A stretch of DNA of 64,000 nt from Pseudomonas rhizophila (GTDB lineage Bacteria; Pseudomonadota; Gammaproteobacteria; Pseudomonadales; Pseudomonadaceae). Below, piece by piece: positions 17,586-26,268 of the stretch. The stretch is taken from positions 2,599,461 through 2,663,460 of the forward strand of contig NZ_CP024081.1 of NCBI RefSeq assembly GCF_003033885.1, read 5' to 3'. Below the pieces are notes generated by a model, which was not told the origin of the DNA, ran no database searches, and saw only the letters and a program-made list of their open reading frames with translations. Every line of letters starts with the position of its first letter. Position 1 is the stretch's first letter. A program made the position numbers and the translations under genes.

Positions 17586-17870
17586 ATGAAGCGCACCATT
17601 CTAACGGCCATTGCCCTGGCAGCGCTCTCGATAAGTTGGGTGCAGGCCCAGCAGCCCACGATTCCGGTGAGCCCACCGAGCATTCCTGGTTCGCCCGGCA
17701 CCCCCACACCGATGCCATACCCGCCGGTCACGCCCAGCGGCGTACCCACGCCCAGCCCCGGAAGCGGACCGCCGTTGCTGCCGCCAATCGAAATGCCCAA
17801 GCCGCCCAAGGACCAGCCGATACCAGGGATGGAGCCAAAACCACCGAAGGCCAAGTCGCCGGGGGGGTAG
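17586..17870 (+). CDS. Small secreted proline-rich protein
   Basis: A 94-residue protein with a clear signal peptide (MKRTILTAIALAALSISWVQAQ, cleavage near QA/QQ). The mature part is almost wholly proline, glycine and serine: repeated PSP/PGSPGTPTP/SGVPTP units, then MPKPPKDQPIPGMEPKPPKA. It has no recognised domain. The ATG at 17586 lies directly after an in-frame TTG. The extreme composition predicts an extended, unstructured exported peptide. It is divergent from the spermidine-synthase-like gene (78-bp gap). Confidence 0.65.
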   Translation: MKRTILTAIALAALSISWVQAQQPTIPVSPPSIPGSPGTPTPMPYPPVTPSGVPTPSPGSGPPLLPPIEMPKPPKDQPIPGMEPKPPKAKSPGG

Positions 17871-17911
17871 GCCCAATGCTTGTTAATGAGATCACTGAAT
17901 GGCAAAAAACT

Positions 17912-18001
17912 TGTGGGAGCGAGCCTGCTCGCGATAGCGATAAACCAGTCAACATTGATGTTGGCTGATCCGACGCTATCGCGAGCAGGCTCGCTCCCAC
18001 A
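17912..18001. repeat. REPIN
   Basis: Arms of the TGTGGGAGCGAGCCTGCTCG class, with a loop carrying the internal inverted repeat CAGTCAACATTGATGTTGGCTG. It lies 3' of the proline-rich gene and convergent to the cNMP-binding gene. Confidence 0.92.
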
Positions 18002-18029
18002 GGTTCTGCATTTCAACTGATAGAGCGAG

Positions 18030-18503
18030 TCAGACCTGCTGCGACAACAACTGCCCATCGGCCATGCGCAGGCGCTTGGACAGGGAAACGGCGAGGGCGC
18101 GGATGATCTTGGCGGCGATCTTCGGTGCATCGTTGAGCATTTTTTCCAGGGAATCCTTGCCCAGGTTCAGCAATTGGCAATCACTGGCGGCGATGCAACT
18201 GGCCGAGCGCCGTTCTCCGTCCAGCACCGCCATTTCCCCGAATGCCCGGCCGCTGCGCAGCGTGGCGATGGTGACGGGTTGACCGTCGGGGCCGGTTTTC
18301 TGCACGGCCACTTGCCCTGAATGGATGATGCACATGAAGCTGCCGGCATCGCCCTCGCGGAAAATCGCTTCCCCTTGGGCAATGGCGCTGATGCTGAAGT
18401 AGCCCGACGCCGCGGCGAAGTCGACAGGCTGCAACTGGTCGAACAGGCCGCAGTCCATCAGCCAGTCGCGGATTTCGTTGTTCAGTAAGGTCGGTTCTGA
18501 CAT
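18030..18503 (-). CDS. Cyclic nucleotide-binding domain protein
   Basis: A 157-residue protein consisting essentially of one CAP_ED (cNMP) beta-roll: GEAIFREGDAGSFMCIIHSG (about 40-59), then GRAFGEMAVLDGERRSASC (about 83-101), which is the phosphate-binding cassette (FGE.A......RS.). Unlike Crp/Fnr there is no C-terminal HTH after it; the last 40 residues are the C-helix and a basic tail. It may sense a nucleotide or work as a protein-protein module. The start at 18503 leaves out the REP-derived codons upstream. Confidence 0.82.
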   Translation of the reverse strand: MSEPTLLNNEIRDWLMDCGLFDQLQPVDFAAASGYFSISAIAQGEAIFREGDAGSFMCIIHSGQVAVQKTGPDGQPVTIATLRSGRAFGEMAVLDGERRSASCIAASDCQLLNLGKDSLEKMLNDAPKIAAKIIRALAVSLSKRLRMADGQLLSQQV

Positions 18504-18567
18504 GTCGTCACGGTCTTTTTCTTGTGTCTGGGGCGGTTGCAAGGGTTTGGATGTAAGGCGATTCCTT

Positions 18568-18592
18568 TGTGGGAGCAAGGCTTGCTCCCACA
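18568..18592. repeat. Single short REP palindrome
   Basis: Perfect self-complementary 25-mer with the core GGGAGCAAGGCTTGCTCCC, in the gap upstream of the cNMP-binding gene and downstream of ptrB. Confidence 0.85.
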
Positions 18593-18653
18593 TTGGGTGG
18601 TGGTATCAGAGCCCTGCGCATGCAGCTAAGACCCGGCCATCCGACGGAGTTCC

Positions 18654-20708
18654 TCAGACCAACCCCAAAACCTTCAAAACAAATGCATATTCGAGGGCTA
18701 CGTCACGTAACCCCTGGTAGCGCCCGCTCATTCCGCCGTGGCCGGCGCCCAGTTCGGTCTTGAGCAGCAAGGGGTTGTCATCGGTCTTGGTGGCGCGCAA
18801 TTTCGCCACCCATTTGGCTGCTTCCCAATACTGCACGCGGCTGTCGTTGTAACCGGCGATCACCAGCAGCGCCGGGTACGCCTGGGCGCTGACGTTTTCG
18901 TACGGGGCATAGGCCCTGATCCGATCATAGACGGCGGGCTCCTCGGGATTGCCCCACTCGTCGTATTCGGTGACGGTCAGCGGCAAGTCCGGGTCGAGCA
19001 TGGTGTTAAGCACATCGACGAACGGCACTTCGGCAATCGCGACCTTGAACAGATCCGGGCGTTGATTGAGCACCGCACCGATCAGCAAGCCACCGGCACT
19101 GCCGCCGCTGATCGCCAGTTGATCGGCGCGGGTGACGCCATTGGCGATCAAATGCTCGGCGCAGGCGATGAAGTCGCTGAAGGTGTTGTGTTTGTGCTCC
19201 TGCTTGCCGGCGCGATACCAGGCTTCCCCCAGCTCACCGCCACCACGCACATGGGCAATGGCAAACGCCACGCCGCGATCGAGCAGGCTCAGCCGCCCAT
19301 GGGAAAACCACGGATCGAGGCTCTCGCCATAGGCGCCGTAGCCATACAGGTACAGCGGCACCGGCTGGCCGAGGGCCTGGCGCTTGACCACCAGGCTGAT
19401 GGGCACCTGCGTGCCGTCCGGTGCGGTCGCCCACAGCCGCTGGCTCACGTAGTCATCGGCATCGAATGGACCCAGGACCGGGGTTTGCTTGAGTACGACC
19501 TGTTCGCCGCTGGCCAGGTCCAGCTGGCGAATCTGTGCCGGACGGTTCAGCGCCTCGTAGCGCAAGCGAATGCGGGGGCTGACGAACTCCAGGCTGTTCT
19601 GCACATGCAGGCTGTAGGCCGCGTCCGGCAGTTGCACCCGATACGCCGGCAAACCCTGTGGGTGAACTTCGATGATGGGCAGGCCGCCTTCACGCAGGCT
19701 CAGGGTCATGGCGCTGGCGTTCAGGCTCAGGCCGTCGATCATCACCGTGTCGCTGTGGGGGATCAGGTTCTGCCAATCGGCCTCGGTCGGCGCCAGGCCC
19801 GTGTCGGCAGCCTGGTACAGCGCGAAGTTGATCCCGTCGCGGTTACTGCGGATCAACCAGCTCCACTGACCGTCGAGCAAACCATGGTCGACGTCGTATT
19901 CATGGTTTTCCACCCGTGGCGCCAGGCAGGTGAAAGGCTGGTCTGGCTGGGTGGCGTCCAGGACCCAGACTTCACTGGTGGTTTTGCTGCCCAGGGACAG
20001 GATCAACTGTTTTTCCGAGCTCGAACGGTAGCAATGCAGGAAAAAACGTCCGTCCGGCTCATGGAACACTTCTTCGGCCGCCGTTCCGTCCAGGCGATAG
20101 CGCCACAGTTTGTGCGGGCGATGGGTGTCATCCAGCTCACCAAAGAACAGCGTCAGGCTGTCATTGGCCCAGGTCATGCTGCCGTCGCAATCCTCAAAGG
20201 ACAGTTCACTGACTTTGTCATTGGCCAGCTCTTTGACGAACAGGGTGTAAATCTCGTCGCCAGTGGTGTCCAGGCTGTAAGCCAGACGCTGGTGGTCGGG
20301 GCTGATGCTGAAGGCACCCAGGGAAAAGAAACCGCCGCCAGCCAGCACGTTAGGGTCCAGCAACAATTGCTCGCGGCTTTCATCCACCGTCAGGCTGTCG
20401 TCCACCGGACGCGGGCAGCGGTAGTGACGTGGGTATTCGTCCCCGGCCGTGGTGCGGGTGTAATACAGGTACGGACCCCAAGGCGAAGGCAGGGACAGAT
20501 CCGTCTCCAGGATCCGGCCCTTGATTTCCTGGAACAGGGTTTCGCGCAGTTCGGCCTGGTCAGCCAGTTGCGCGTCCTGATAGCTGTTTTCAGCCTTGAG
20601 GTAGTCGAGCACGGCGTCGGTGTCGCGCTCCTGCAGCCAGGCGTAGGGATCAACACCGGGGTCCCTGCGGGCAATCGGGGCGTTGCAAACGTGGGCAGAT
20701 AGGGGCAT
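18654..20708 (-). CDS. ptrB: Oligopeptidase B (S9A serine peptidase)
   Basis: A 684-residue prolyl-oligopeptidase-family enzyme that cleaves after Arg/Lys in short peptides. The N-terminal seven-blade propeller domain includes DPYAWLQERD and YLYYTRTTAGDEYPRHYR. The C-terminal hydrolase domain holds the triad: Ser537 in SGGSAGG, Asp622 in GYNDSRV and His657 in GAGHGG. EYDEWGNPEEP after the Ser is a marker of oligopeptidase B. Length matches the family (about 680-690). No signal peptide is seen, so it is cytoplasmic or at most periplasm-associated. Confidence 0.92.
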   Translation of the reverse strand: MPLSAHVCNAPIARRDPGVDPYAWLQERDTDAVLDYLKAENSYQDAQLADQAELRETLFQEIKGRILETDLSLPSPWGPYLYYTRTTAGDEYPRHYRCPRPVDDSLTVDESREQLLLDPNVLAGGGFFSLGAFSISPDHQRLAYSLDTTGDEIYTLFVKELANDKVSELSFEDCDGSMTWANDSLTLFFGELDDTHRPHKLWRYRLDGTAAEEVFHEPDGRFFLHCYRSSSEKQLILSLGSKTTSEVWVLDATQPDQPFTCLAPRVENHEYDVDHGLLDGQWSWLIRSNRDGINFALYQAADTGLAPTEADWQNLIPHSDTVMIDGLSLNASAMTLSLREGGLPIIEVHPQGLPAYRVQLPDAAYSLHVQNSLEFVSPRIRLRYEALNRPAQIRQLDLASGEQVVLKQTPVLGPFDADDYVSQRLWATAPDGTQVPISLVVKRQALGQPVPLYLYGYGAYGESLDPWFSHGRLSLLDRGVAFAIAHVRGGGELGEAWYRAGKQEHKHNTFSDFIACAEHLIANGVTRADQLAISGGSAGGLLIGAVLNQRPDLFKVAIAEVPFVDVLNTMLDPDLPLTVTEYDEWGNPEEPAVYDRIRAYAPYENVSAQAYPALLVIAGYNDSRVQYWEAAKWVAKLRATKTDDNPLLLKTELGAGHGGMSGRYQGLRDVALEYAFVLKVLGLV

Positions 20709-20887
20709 GAAAGGCTCTCGAACGTTGTACGAAATAGGGACTGATGGCCGGTGTGGTTAGTTCGGTCAGCCACCTGCGGCGGCAGAAATTAACCGACAGA
20801 TACTGCGGCACAGACCACTCGACAGACGCCGGGGCAGCCTGACGAGCGAAAAGCCGTTACTATAAGCGCCTATTTGCCTGCCTTGCC

Positions 20888-21385
20888 ATGGACACCATGA
20901 CCGAGAACGACTATCTGATCGCCTGGGGCCTCTATGCCTTCGCCGCCCTGGGCTGCCTGCTGGTATGGATGCGCATGACCCGCTGGATCTGGCGCTGGTT
21001 GCGCGAGCCCCTGCGCCTGTTGATGGCGGTGTTGCTGTTCAGCCCCACTATCGTCGACCCCGTGAAGGAACAGGTTGCTCCGGCCCTGGCCATCGTTGCC
21101 CTGGACGTGCTGTTCAAGGTCGGCAACAACGCCTGGCGTGCGGTATCCGATCTGTTCATGTACGGCATGATCGTCTTTGGTCTTTATTTGATCTTCGTGC
21201 TGATCCGCTTCCCCATCGAGCGTGCAGCCAGCGCTCGCAAGGAAAAAGCCGCTGCCGCCAAAGCCGCCGCCGCTGCCGATGAACTACAGGATGAGCAGCC
21301 GTTCGGCGTGGCGGGTGATGACCGTTACGGTCGCCCGCCAGTACCGAGCAACCCTCAGCGTTCGCGCATCGAACCGCGGCTGTAG
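20888..21385 (+). CDS. Membrane protein with two or three helices, unknown function
   Basis: A 165-residue protein with hydrophobic segments at about 9-27, 40-55 and 90-108, between them FSPTIVDPVKEQVAPALAIV. The C-terminal part begins with an Ala/Lys-rich stretch (AASARKEKAAAAKAAAAA) likely to form a charged helix, and ends in a basic tail. I do not recognise the family. An alternative start MTEND lies 3 codons in. It is followed by the amidotransferase gene in the same direction (33-bp gap), so it may be in an operon with it. Confidence 0.6.
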   Translation: MDTMTENDYLIAWGLYAFAALGCLLVWMRMTRWIWRWLREPLRLLMAVLLFSPTIVDPVKEQVAPALAIVALDVLFKVGNNAWRAVSDLFMYGMIVFGLYLIFVLIRFPIERAASARKEKAAAAKAAAAADELQDEQPFGVAGDDRYGRPPVPSNPQRSRIEPRL

Positions 21386-21418
21386 CCAGGCTTGTCCCAT
21401 TGAAGCGAGGGTCCGAGC

Positions 21419-22195
21419 ATGTGTGAGTTACTGGGCATGAGCGCCAACGTGCCGACCGATATCGTGTTCAGCTTCACCGGGCTGATGCAGCGTGGCGGCA
21501 AGACCGGACCGCACCGGGACGGCTGGGGCATTGCCTTCTATGAAGGTCGTGGCCTGCGCCTGTTCCAGGACCCGGCCGCCAGCAGCGAGTCGGAAGTGGC
21601 GAACCTGGTGCAGCGCTATCCCATCAAGAGCGAAGTGGTGATCGGGCACATTCGCCAGGCCAATGTCGGCAAGGTCTGCCTGTCCAACACCCACCCGTTC
21701 GTACGTGAGTTGTGGGGCCGCAACTGGTGCTTCGCTCACAATGGCCAACTCGCCGATTTCCAGCCGGGCGCAAGCTTCTATCGTCCGGTGGGCGATACCG
21801 ACAGCGAGGCGGCGTTCTGCGATTTGCTCAATCGCGTGCGCCAGGCGTTCCCGGAACCGGTGGAGGTGGAGCAACTGTTGCCGTCGTTGATCCAGGCCTG
21901 CACCGAATACCGCAGCAAGGGCGTGTTCAATTGCATGCTCAGCGATGGTGACTGGCTGTTCTGCTTTTGCTCGACCAAACTGGTCCAGATCACCCGTCGC
22001 GCGCCGTTCGGCCCGGCGCGGCTCAAGGATGTGGACGTGATCGTGGATTTCCACGCCGAAACCACGCCCAATGACGTGGTCACGGTAATTGCCACCGAAC
22101 CCTTGACTGAAAACGAAACCTGGACCCGCTACGAACCGGGCCAATGGAGCCTGTGGCGGCGCGGCGAATGCGTCAGCCATGGCCAGACCGAATAA
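21419..22195 (+). CDS. Class II glutamine amidotransferase, YafJ-like
   Basis: A 258-residue protein with the GATase class II Ntn fold. It begins MCELLGMS, placing Cys2 as the N-terminal nucleophile after Met removal, then [20 protein letters not shown], a pattern typical of Yaf[12 protein letters not shown] and [20 protein letters not shown] provide the glutamine-binding side. There is no synthase domain, so it probably hydrolyses glutamine or a related amide. The start at 21419 is fixed by the Cys2 requirement. It probably forms an operon with the DUF2937-like gene (13-bp gap). Confidence 0.88.
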   Translation: MCELLGMSANVPTDIVFSFTGLMQRGGKTGPHRDGWGIAFYEGRGLRLFQDPAASSESEVANLVQRYPIKSEVVIGHIRQANVGKVCLSNTHPFVRELWGRNWCFAHNGQLADFQPGASFYRPVGDTDSEAAFCDLLNRVRQAFPEPVEVEQLLPSLIQACTEYRSKGVFNCMLSDGDWLFCFCSTKLVQITRRAPFGPARLKDVDVIVDFHAETTPNDVVTVIATEPLTENETWTRYEPGQWSLWRRGECVSHGQTE

Positions 22196-22208
22196 GGACT
22201 TCACGATT

Positions 22209-22751
22209 ATGTTGCTCAGTTATCTACGGCTGGTGTTGTTCGCGGTAGGCCTGTTGGTGGGGGTGCAGGTGCCCGGTTTCATCAGCGATTACGCCAAGCG
22301 GGTCGAGGCGCACCTGATCGAAGCGCAGACCGGACTGAAAGGCTTCCAGGGCACCGCCAACCAGTTTTTCAAGGGCGACATGCAAGCGCTGGTGGCTCAC
22401 TACCGTGCCAGCGAAGACCCGATCTTTCGCAGTGATGCTGACAGCCTGAACACCTTGCTCGTCCGTCAGCAGGCGTTGGACAAGCAATTCCAGGCGATGC
22501 AGGGGCCGTGGTACATCCGTTTGCTGCAAGTGGCACTGGCCGCTGACCCGGAAATTCGCAAGGAAACCTGGAACGGCTACAGCTACCAGATTCTCCTGAC
22601 CCCCGAAGCGATGATCTGGGGCCTCAGTGGCGCCATGTTGCTGTCGTTTGGCCTGGAGTGCCTGTTCCGCCTGATCGACTGGGTGGTGCTGGGCGGCAGG
22701 CGTCTGCGCCAGAGCCGACCGATTGAAGAGCGCGATTTGCGCGGGCTGTAA
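22209..22751 (+). CDS. DUF2937-family membrane protein
   Basis: A 180-residue protein with an N-terminal hydrophobic segment (MLLSYLRLVLFAVGLLVGVQ) and a C-terminal one (MIWGLSGAMLLSFGLECLFR), between them a long helical region (ISDYAKRVEAHLIEAQTGLKGF...). This matches DUF2937, of unknown function. ATG at 22209 is used; an in-frame start 10 codons earlier lies inside the amidotransferase gene. It follows the amidotransferase closely and is probably co-transcribed. Confidence 0.8.
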   Translation: MLLSYLRLVLFAVGLLVGVQVPGFISDYAKRVEAHLIEAQTGLKGFQGTANQFFKGDMQALVAHYRASEDPIFRSDADSLNTLLVRQQALDKQFQAMQGPWYIRLLQVALAADPEIRKETWNGYSYQILLTPEAMIWGLSGAMLLSFGLECLFRLIDWVVLGGRRLRQSRPIEERDLRGL

Positions 22752-22771
22752 CATCGCTCGGAGGCTGAAAG

Positions 22772-22836
22772 CATCGCGAGCAGGCTCGCTCCCACATTGG
22801 ACTCGAGACCCTGCGGGAGCGAGCCTGCTCGCGATG
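22772..22836. repeat. REPIN with short loop
   Basis: Arms GAGCAGGCTCGCTCCCACA-type (22772-22796) and its opposing copy CGGGAGCGAGCCTGCTCGCG (about 22814-22833) in head-to-head order, loop about 14 bases. Unlike most others in this window the order is inverted (TGTGGGAG ends face inward). Lies between convergent genes. Confidence 0.85.
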
Positions 22837-22860
22837 AGGCCCTAAAGGGCGGAAAAAATC

Positions 22861-24039
22861 TTACTTGGAAAGAAACCGCATCCCTTCTTCCAGCCCTCGC
22901 AAGGTCAGCGGGAACATGTGGTCCTCCACCAGTTCGCGCACGATGTTGGTCGACGCGGTGTAGCCCCAGGTGTCCTTCGGGTATGGATTGATCCAGATGA
23001 GTTTCTTGTACTTCTCCATGAAGCGCTGCATCCAGACATACCCCGGTTCTTCGTTCCAATGCTCGACGCTGCCGCCGGCCTGGGTGATTTCATACGGGGC
23101 CATGGCGGCGTCGCCGATGAAGATCACTTTGTAATCGGCGCCATACTTGTGCAGCAAGTCTTGGGTCGACGTGCGTTCGGAAGTGCGGCGCAGGTTGTTT
23201 TTCCACACTGATTCATAGACGAAGTTGTGGAAGTAGAAATACTCCAGGTGCTTGAACTCGGTCTTGCAGGCCGAGAACAGTTCTTCGCAGATTTTTACGT
23301 GGGCATCCATCGAGCCGCCGATGTCGAACAATAACAGCAACTTGACGGTGTTGCGTCGCTCCGGGCGCATCTGGATATTCAGAAGGCCGGCGTCCCGGGC
23401 GGTGTGGTCGATAGTGCCATCGATGTCCAGTTCTTCGGCGGCCCCCTGGCGGGCAAACTTGCGCAGGCGGCGCAGGGCGACCTTGATATTACGGGTGCCC
23501 AGTTCCACCTGGTCGTCCAGATTCTTGTACTCGCGCTGGTCCCAGACCTTTACGGCTTTGCCCTGGCGCTTGCCGGCGTCACCGACGCGGATGCCTTCGG
23601 GGTTGAAACCGCCGGAGCCGAACGGGCTGGTGCCGCCGGTGCCGATCCATTTGTTGCCGCCGGCATGGCGCTCCTTCTGTTCTTCCAGGCGTTTCTTGAA
23701 TTCCTCGATCAGCTTGTCCAGGCCGCCCAGGGACTGGATCTGCGCCCGCTCTTCGTCGGTCAGCGAGCGCTCGAACTCCTTGCGCAGCCAGTCTTCGGGA
23801 ATCAGCGCCTGGAGATGATCATCGAGTTTCTCCAGGCCATTGAAGTAGGCGGCGAACGCCCGGTCGAATTTATCGAAATGCCGTTCATCCTTCACCAGGA
23901 TCGCCCGGGACAGGTAATAGAACTCGTCCATGTCGGCGAAGATCACCCGCTGTTTCAGGGCGTTGATCAGGTCCAGCAGTTCACGCACCGACACCGGCAC
24001 CTTGGCGGCGCGCATTTCATTGAACAGGTTAAGCAGCAT
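22861..24039 (-). CDS. VWA domain protein (CoxE-like), partner of MoxR ATPase
   Basis: A 392-residue protein. Residues about 1-190 are mostly helical, with a flexible Gly-rich patch GGNKWIGTGGTSPFGSGGFN (about 126-145). The von Willebrand A-type part starts near TVKLLLLFDIGGSMDAHVKI (about 232): the metal site reads DIGGS instead of the classical DxSxS, and IFIGDAAMAPYE provides the later acidic residue. The gene lies 36 bp downstream of the MoxR-type ATPase gene; such pairs act as chaperone or metal-insertion systems. The substrate here is not known. Start at 24039 (MLLNLFNEMRAAKVPVS) is well matched. Confidence 0.85.
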   Translation of the reverse strand: MLLNLFNEMRAAKVPVSVRELLDLINALKQRVIFADMDEFYYLSRAILVKDERHFDKFDRAFAAYFNGLEKLDDHLQALIPEDWLRKEFERSLTDEERAQIQSLGGLDKLIEEFKKRLEEQKERHAGGNKWIGTGGTSPFGSGGFNPEGIRVGDAGKRQGKAVKVWDQREYKNLDDQVELGTRNIKVALRRLRKFARQGAAEELDIDGTIDHTARDAGLLNIQMRPERRNTVKLLLLFDIGGSMDAHVKICEELFSACKTEFKHLEYFYFHNFVYESVWKNNLRRTSERTSTQDLLHKYGADYKVIFIGDAAMAPYEITQAGGSVEHWNEEPGYVWMQRFMEKYKKLIWINPYPKDTWGYTASTNIVRELVEDHMFPLTLRGLEEGMRFLSK

Positions 24040-24075
24040 GGCAATCGCCCTCGCTCTTGTTGAAACGAAGAGGGT

Positions 24076-24921
24076 TCAGCGGGTGCCACGGCGGCTCATG
24101 AACGCCAGGCGCTCGAGCAGTTGCACGTCCTGTTCGTTCTTGACCAGGGCACCGGCCAGAGGCGGAATGGCCTTGGTTGGGTCGCGCTCGCGCAGCACCG
24201 CTTCGCCGATGTTGTCGGCCATCAGCAGCTTGAGCCAGTCCACCAGTTCGGAGGTGGAAGGTTTTTTCTTCAGGCCCGGCACCTTGCGCACGTCGAAGAA
24301 CACGTCGAGCGCTTCGCTGACCAGGTCTTTCTTGATATCCGGGTAATGCACGTCGACGATTTTCTGCAGGGTGACGCGGTCGGGGAAGGCGATGTAGTGG
24401 AAGAAGCAGCGGCGCAGGAAGGCGTCCGGCAGTTCCTTTTCGTTGTTGGAGGTAATGATGATGATCGGCCGCTGTTTGGCCTTGATGGTTTCATCGGTCT
24501 CGTAGACGTAGAACTCCATCTTGTCGAGTTCTTGCAGCAGGTCGTTGGGGAATTCAATGTCGGCCTTGTCGATCTCGTCGATCAGCAGAATCACCCGCTC
24601 TTCGGACTCGAACGCTTCCCAGAGCTTGCCTTTTTTCAGGTAGTTGCGCACGTCGTGCACCTTGTCCACGCCCAACTGCGAGTCCCGCAGGCGGCTGACC
24701 GCATCGTACTCGTAGAGGCCTTGATGGGCCTTGGTGGTGGACTTGATATGCCAGGTGATCAGGCGCGCGCCGAAGGATTCAGCCAGTTGTTCGGCCAGCA
24801 TGGTCTTGCCGGTGCCCGGTTCGCCCTTGACCAGCAAGGGACGTTCCAGGGTGATGGCGGCGTTGACGGCCAGCTTCAGGTCATCGGTGGCCACGTAGGC
24901 GCTGGTGCCTTCGAACTTCAT
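24076..24921 (-). CDS. MoxR-family AAA ATPase
   Basis: A 281-residue AAA+ ATPase. Walker A is VKGEPGTGKTMLAEQLAES (about 34-52); Walker B is VILLIDEIDKADIEF (about 105-119); sensor 1 appears as IIITSNNEKELPDAFLRRC with the arginine finger pair. MoxR proteins work with a VWA partner, and the VWA gene follows directly. Together they form a two-gene unit read toward lower coordinates. Function in this organism not deducible. Confidence 0.9.
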   Translation of the reverse strand: MKFEGTSAYVATDDLKLAVNAAITLERPLLVKGEPGTGKTMLAEQLAESFGARLITWHIKSTTKAHQGLYEYDAVSRLRDSQLGVDKVHDVRNYLKKGKLWEAFESEERVILLIDEIDKADIEFPNDLLQELDKMEFYVYETDETIKAKQRPIIIITSNNEKELPDAFLRRCFFHYIAFPDRVTLQKIVDVHYPDIKKDLVSEALDVFFDVRKVPGLKKKPSTSELVDWLKLLMADNIGEAVLRERDPTKAIPPLAGALVKNEQDVQLLERLAFMSRRGTR

Positions 24922-25062
24922 CTGTAATTTCCTCGAACGTGACGCCGGCCTGACGAGGCGGGGCGCGCGAAATAAATGTCGTGCCCGACTATAACGCGGT
25001 GCCCCGCCGACTGTGAACGCAGACGCTGTATTCAGTCTCTGAATGGAGCGTCACATGTTGAC

Positions 25063-26139
25063 TCAGTCGGCCGACGGCGGCGGCTGCTCATACCGGGCAT
25101 TGAAGGCCTGGACGAAACCGTTGCGCAGGATCTGGAGGAAGGCTTCGAAGGCGCTGATGTCCTGCTGATGGACATTGCCGCTGAGTTCCACCCGGGTGGC
25201 AAACTGGTTCTTGCGCTGGTTCTTCAGGGCCGTTTCTCCCGCGCCCACCAAGGCCTCCCAGACCGAACGGAAGATGTTCTTTTTTTCGTTTTCCACATCC
25301 TGCTGCCAGTCGAACACGTCAACGTCGCGCAATAGCGGTTTGATGTAGCCGCTGAGCTGGGCGTTCTCGGCTTCTGCCTCCACCACCAGATCGCCATGGC
25401 CGGCATTGAAATCGAATTTGCCATAGGCCGCGGCGAAATCGTTGAGGCGCTTGAGTTCGATGTCCCTGGCGCGCAAGCGGAAGTCGAAATCCTCGAAGTC
25501 GCTCAACGGGTCGAAGGTCGCCTGCACTTCCAGCGGCGCATGTTCGGCCACCAGGGCCTTGCCCTCGAAACGGGCGTCGCGCTTGCCTTCGGTGTCGACC
25601 ACGTTGGTCAGGTTATAGAAGCTGGCATTGACGTCGGTAGCCCGCAGGTTCACGGGCGGCTTGGAGTTGAAGTTGCGAAATGTCACCTTGCCATCCCGGA
25701 TCCGCACTTCGTTGAAGGTAATGGGCAGCAGCTTGCTCAGTTGCTCGCGCCAGTTGGTGCCCCTACCGGTCTGGGAGTTCTGCCGGTCGGCTCCGCCGTC
25801 GACGAAATTCACTTCGGGACGGACGAACTCCGCCTCGGCCACCACCGCATGGTCGTACCACAGCGAATGCCAGCTGACCGACAGGTCGATCAGTGGCGCC
25901 TCGACAAATGGCACGGGAACCTTGCCGTCGACCTTGACGATCTCCAGGCCGTTGATCCGGTAGGCCCCGCGCCAGAGCGCCAGGTCCACATCGGTCACCT
26001 GGCCGCGGTAGTCACCCATGTCGGCCAGTTTGTCGTTCAGGTAGTCGCGCACCAGGAATGGCAAGGTGAAATGCAGGGCCACCAGCACCGCAACGATGGC
26101 GGCGAAAGTCCACAGTGGCCAGCTGTATCGACGCTTCAT
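25063..26139 (-). CDS. DUF748 (AsmA-like) membrane-anchored protein
   Basis: A 358-residue protein with one N-terminal membrane anchor (WPLWTFAAIVAVLVALHFTL, about 7-26) and a large periplasmic beta-rich domain. The VTDVDLALWRGAYRI opening and NFVDGGADRQNSQTGRGTNW (about 112-131) are typical of DUF748, which relates to AsmA-type lipid-transfer proteins of the cell envelope. The C-terminal QQQDISAFEAFLQILRNGFVQAF-like part is a shared family tail. The gene is monocistronic; the direction is toward the MoxR pair but with a 141-bp gap. Confidence 0.8.
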   Translation of the reverse strand: MKRRYSWPLWTFAAIVAVLVALHFTLPFLVRDYLNDKLADMGDYRGQVTDVDLALWRGAYRINGLEIVKVDGKVPVPFVEAPLIDLSVSWHSLWYDHAVVAEAEFVRPEVNFVDGGADRQNSQTGRGTNWREQLSKLLPITFNEVRIRDGKVTFRNFNSKPPVNLRATDVNASFYNLTNVVDTEGKRDARFEGKALVAEHAPLEVQATFDPLSDFEDFDFRLRARDIELKRLNDFAAAYGKFDFNAGHGDLVVEAEAENAQLSGYIKPLLRDVDVFDWQQDVENEKKNIFRSVWEALVGAGETALKNQRKNQFATRVELSGNVHQQDISAFEAFLQILRNGFVQAFNARYEQPPPSAD

Positions 26140-26268
26140 TTCAGTCAGTCTCCCGCGTTGTTAAAACATTGACTGTTGTAACAACTGGAACGTTCGGTGC
26201 AACTGGACGCCCATGGGCAACAGGCATACCTTTAAGCGCTAAATCCCCGCTGCATTAAGGACCCAGTC

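Noticed and set aside
18738..20702. Long plus-strand ORF (about 654 codons) opposite ptrB
   Set aside because: Shadow of oligopeptidase B, which has the complete catalytic triad on the other strand.
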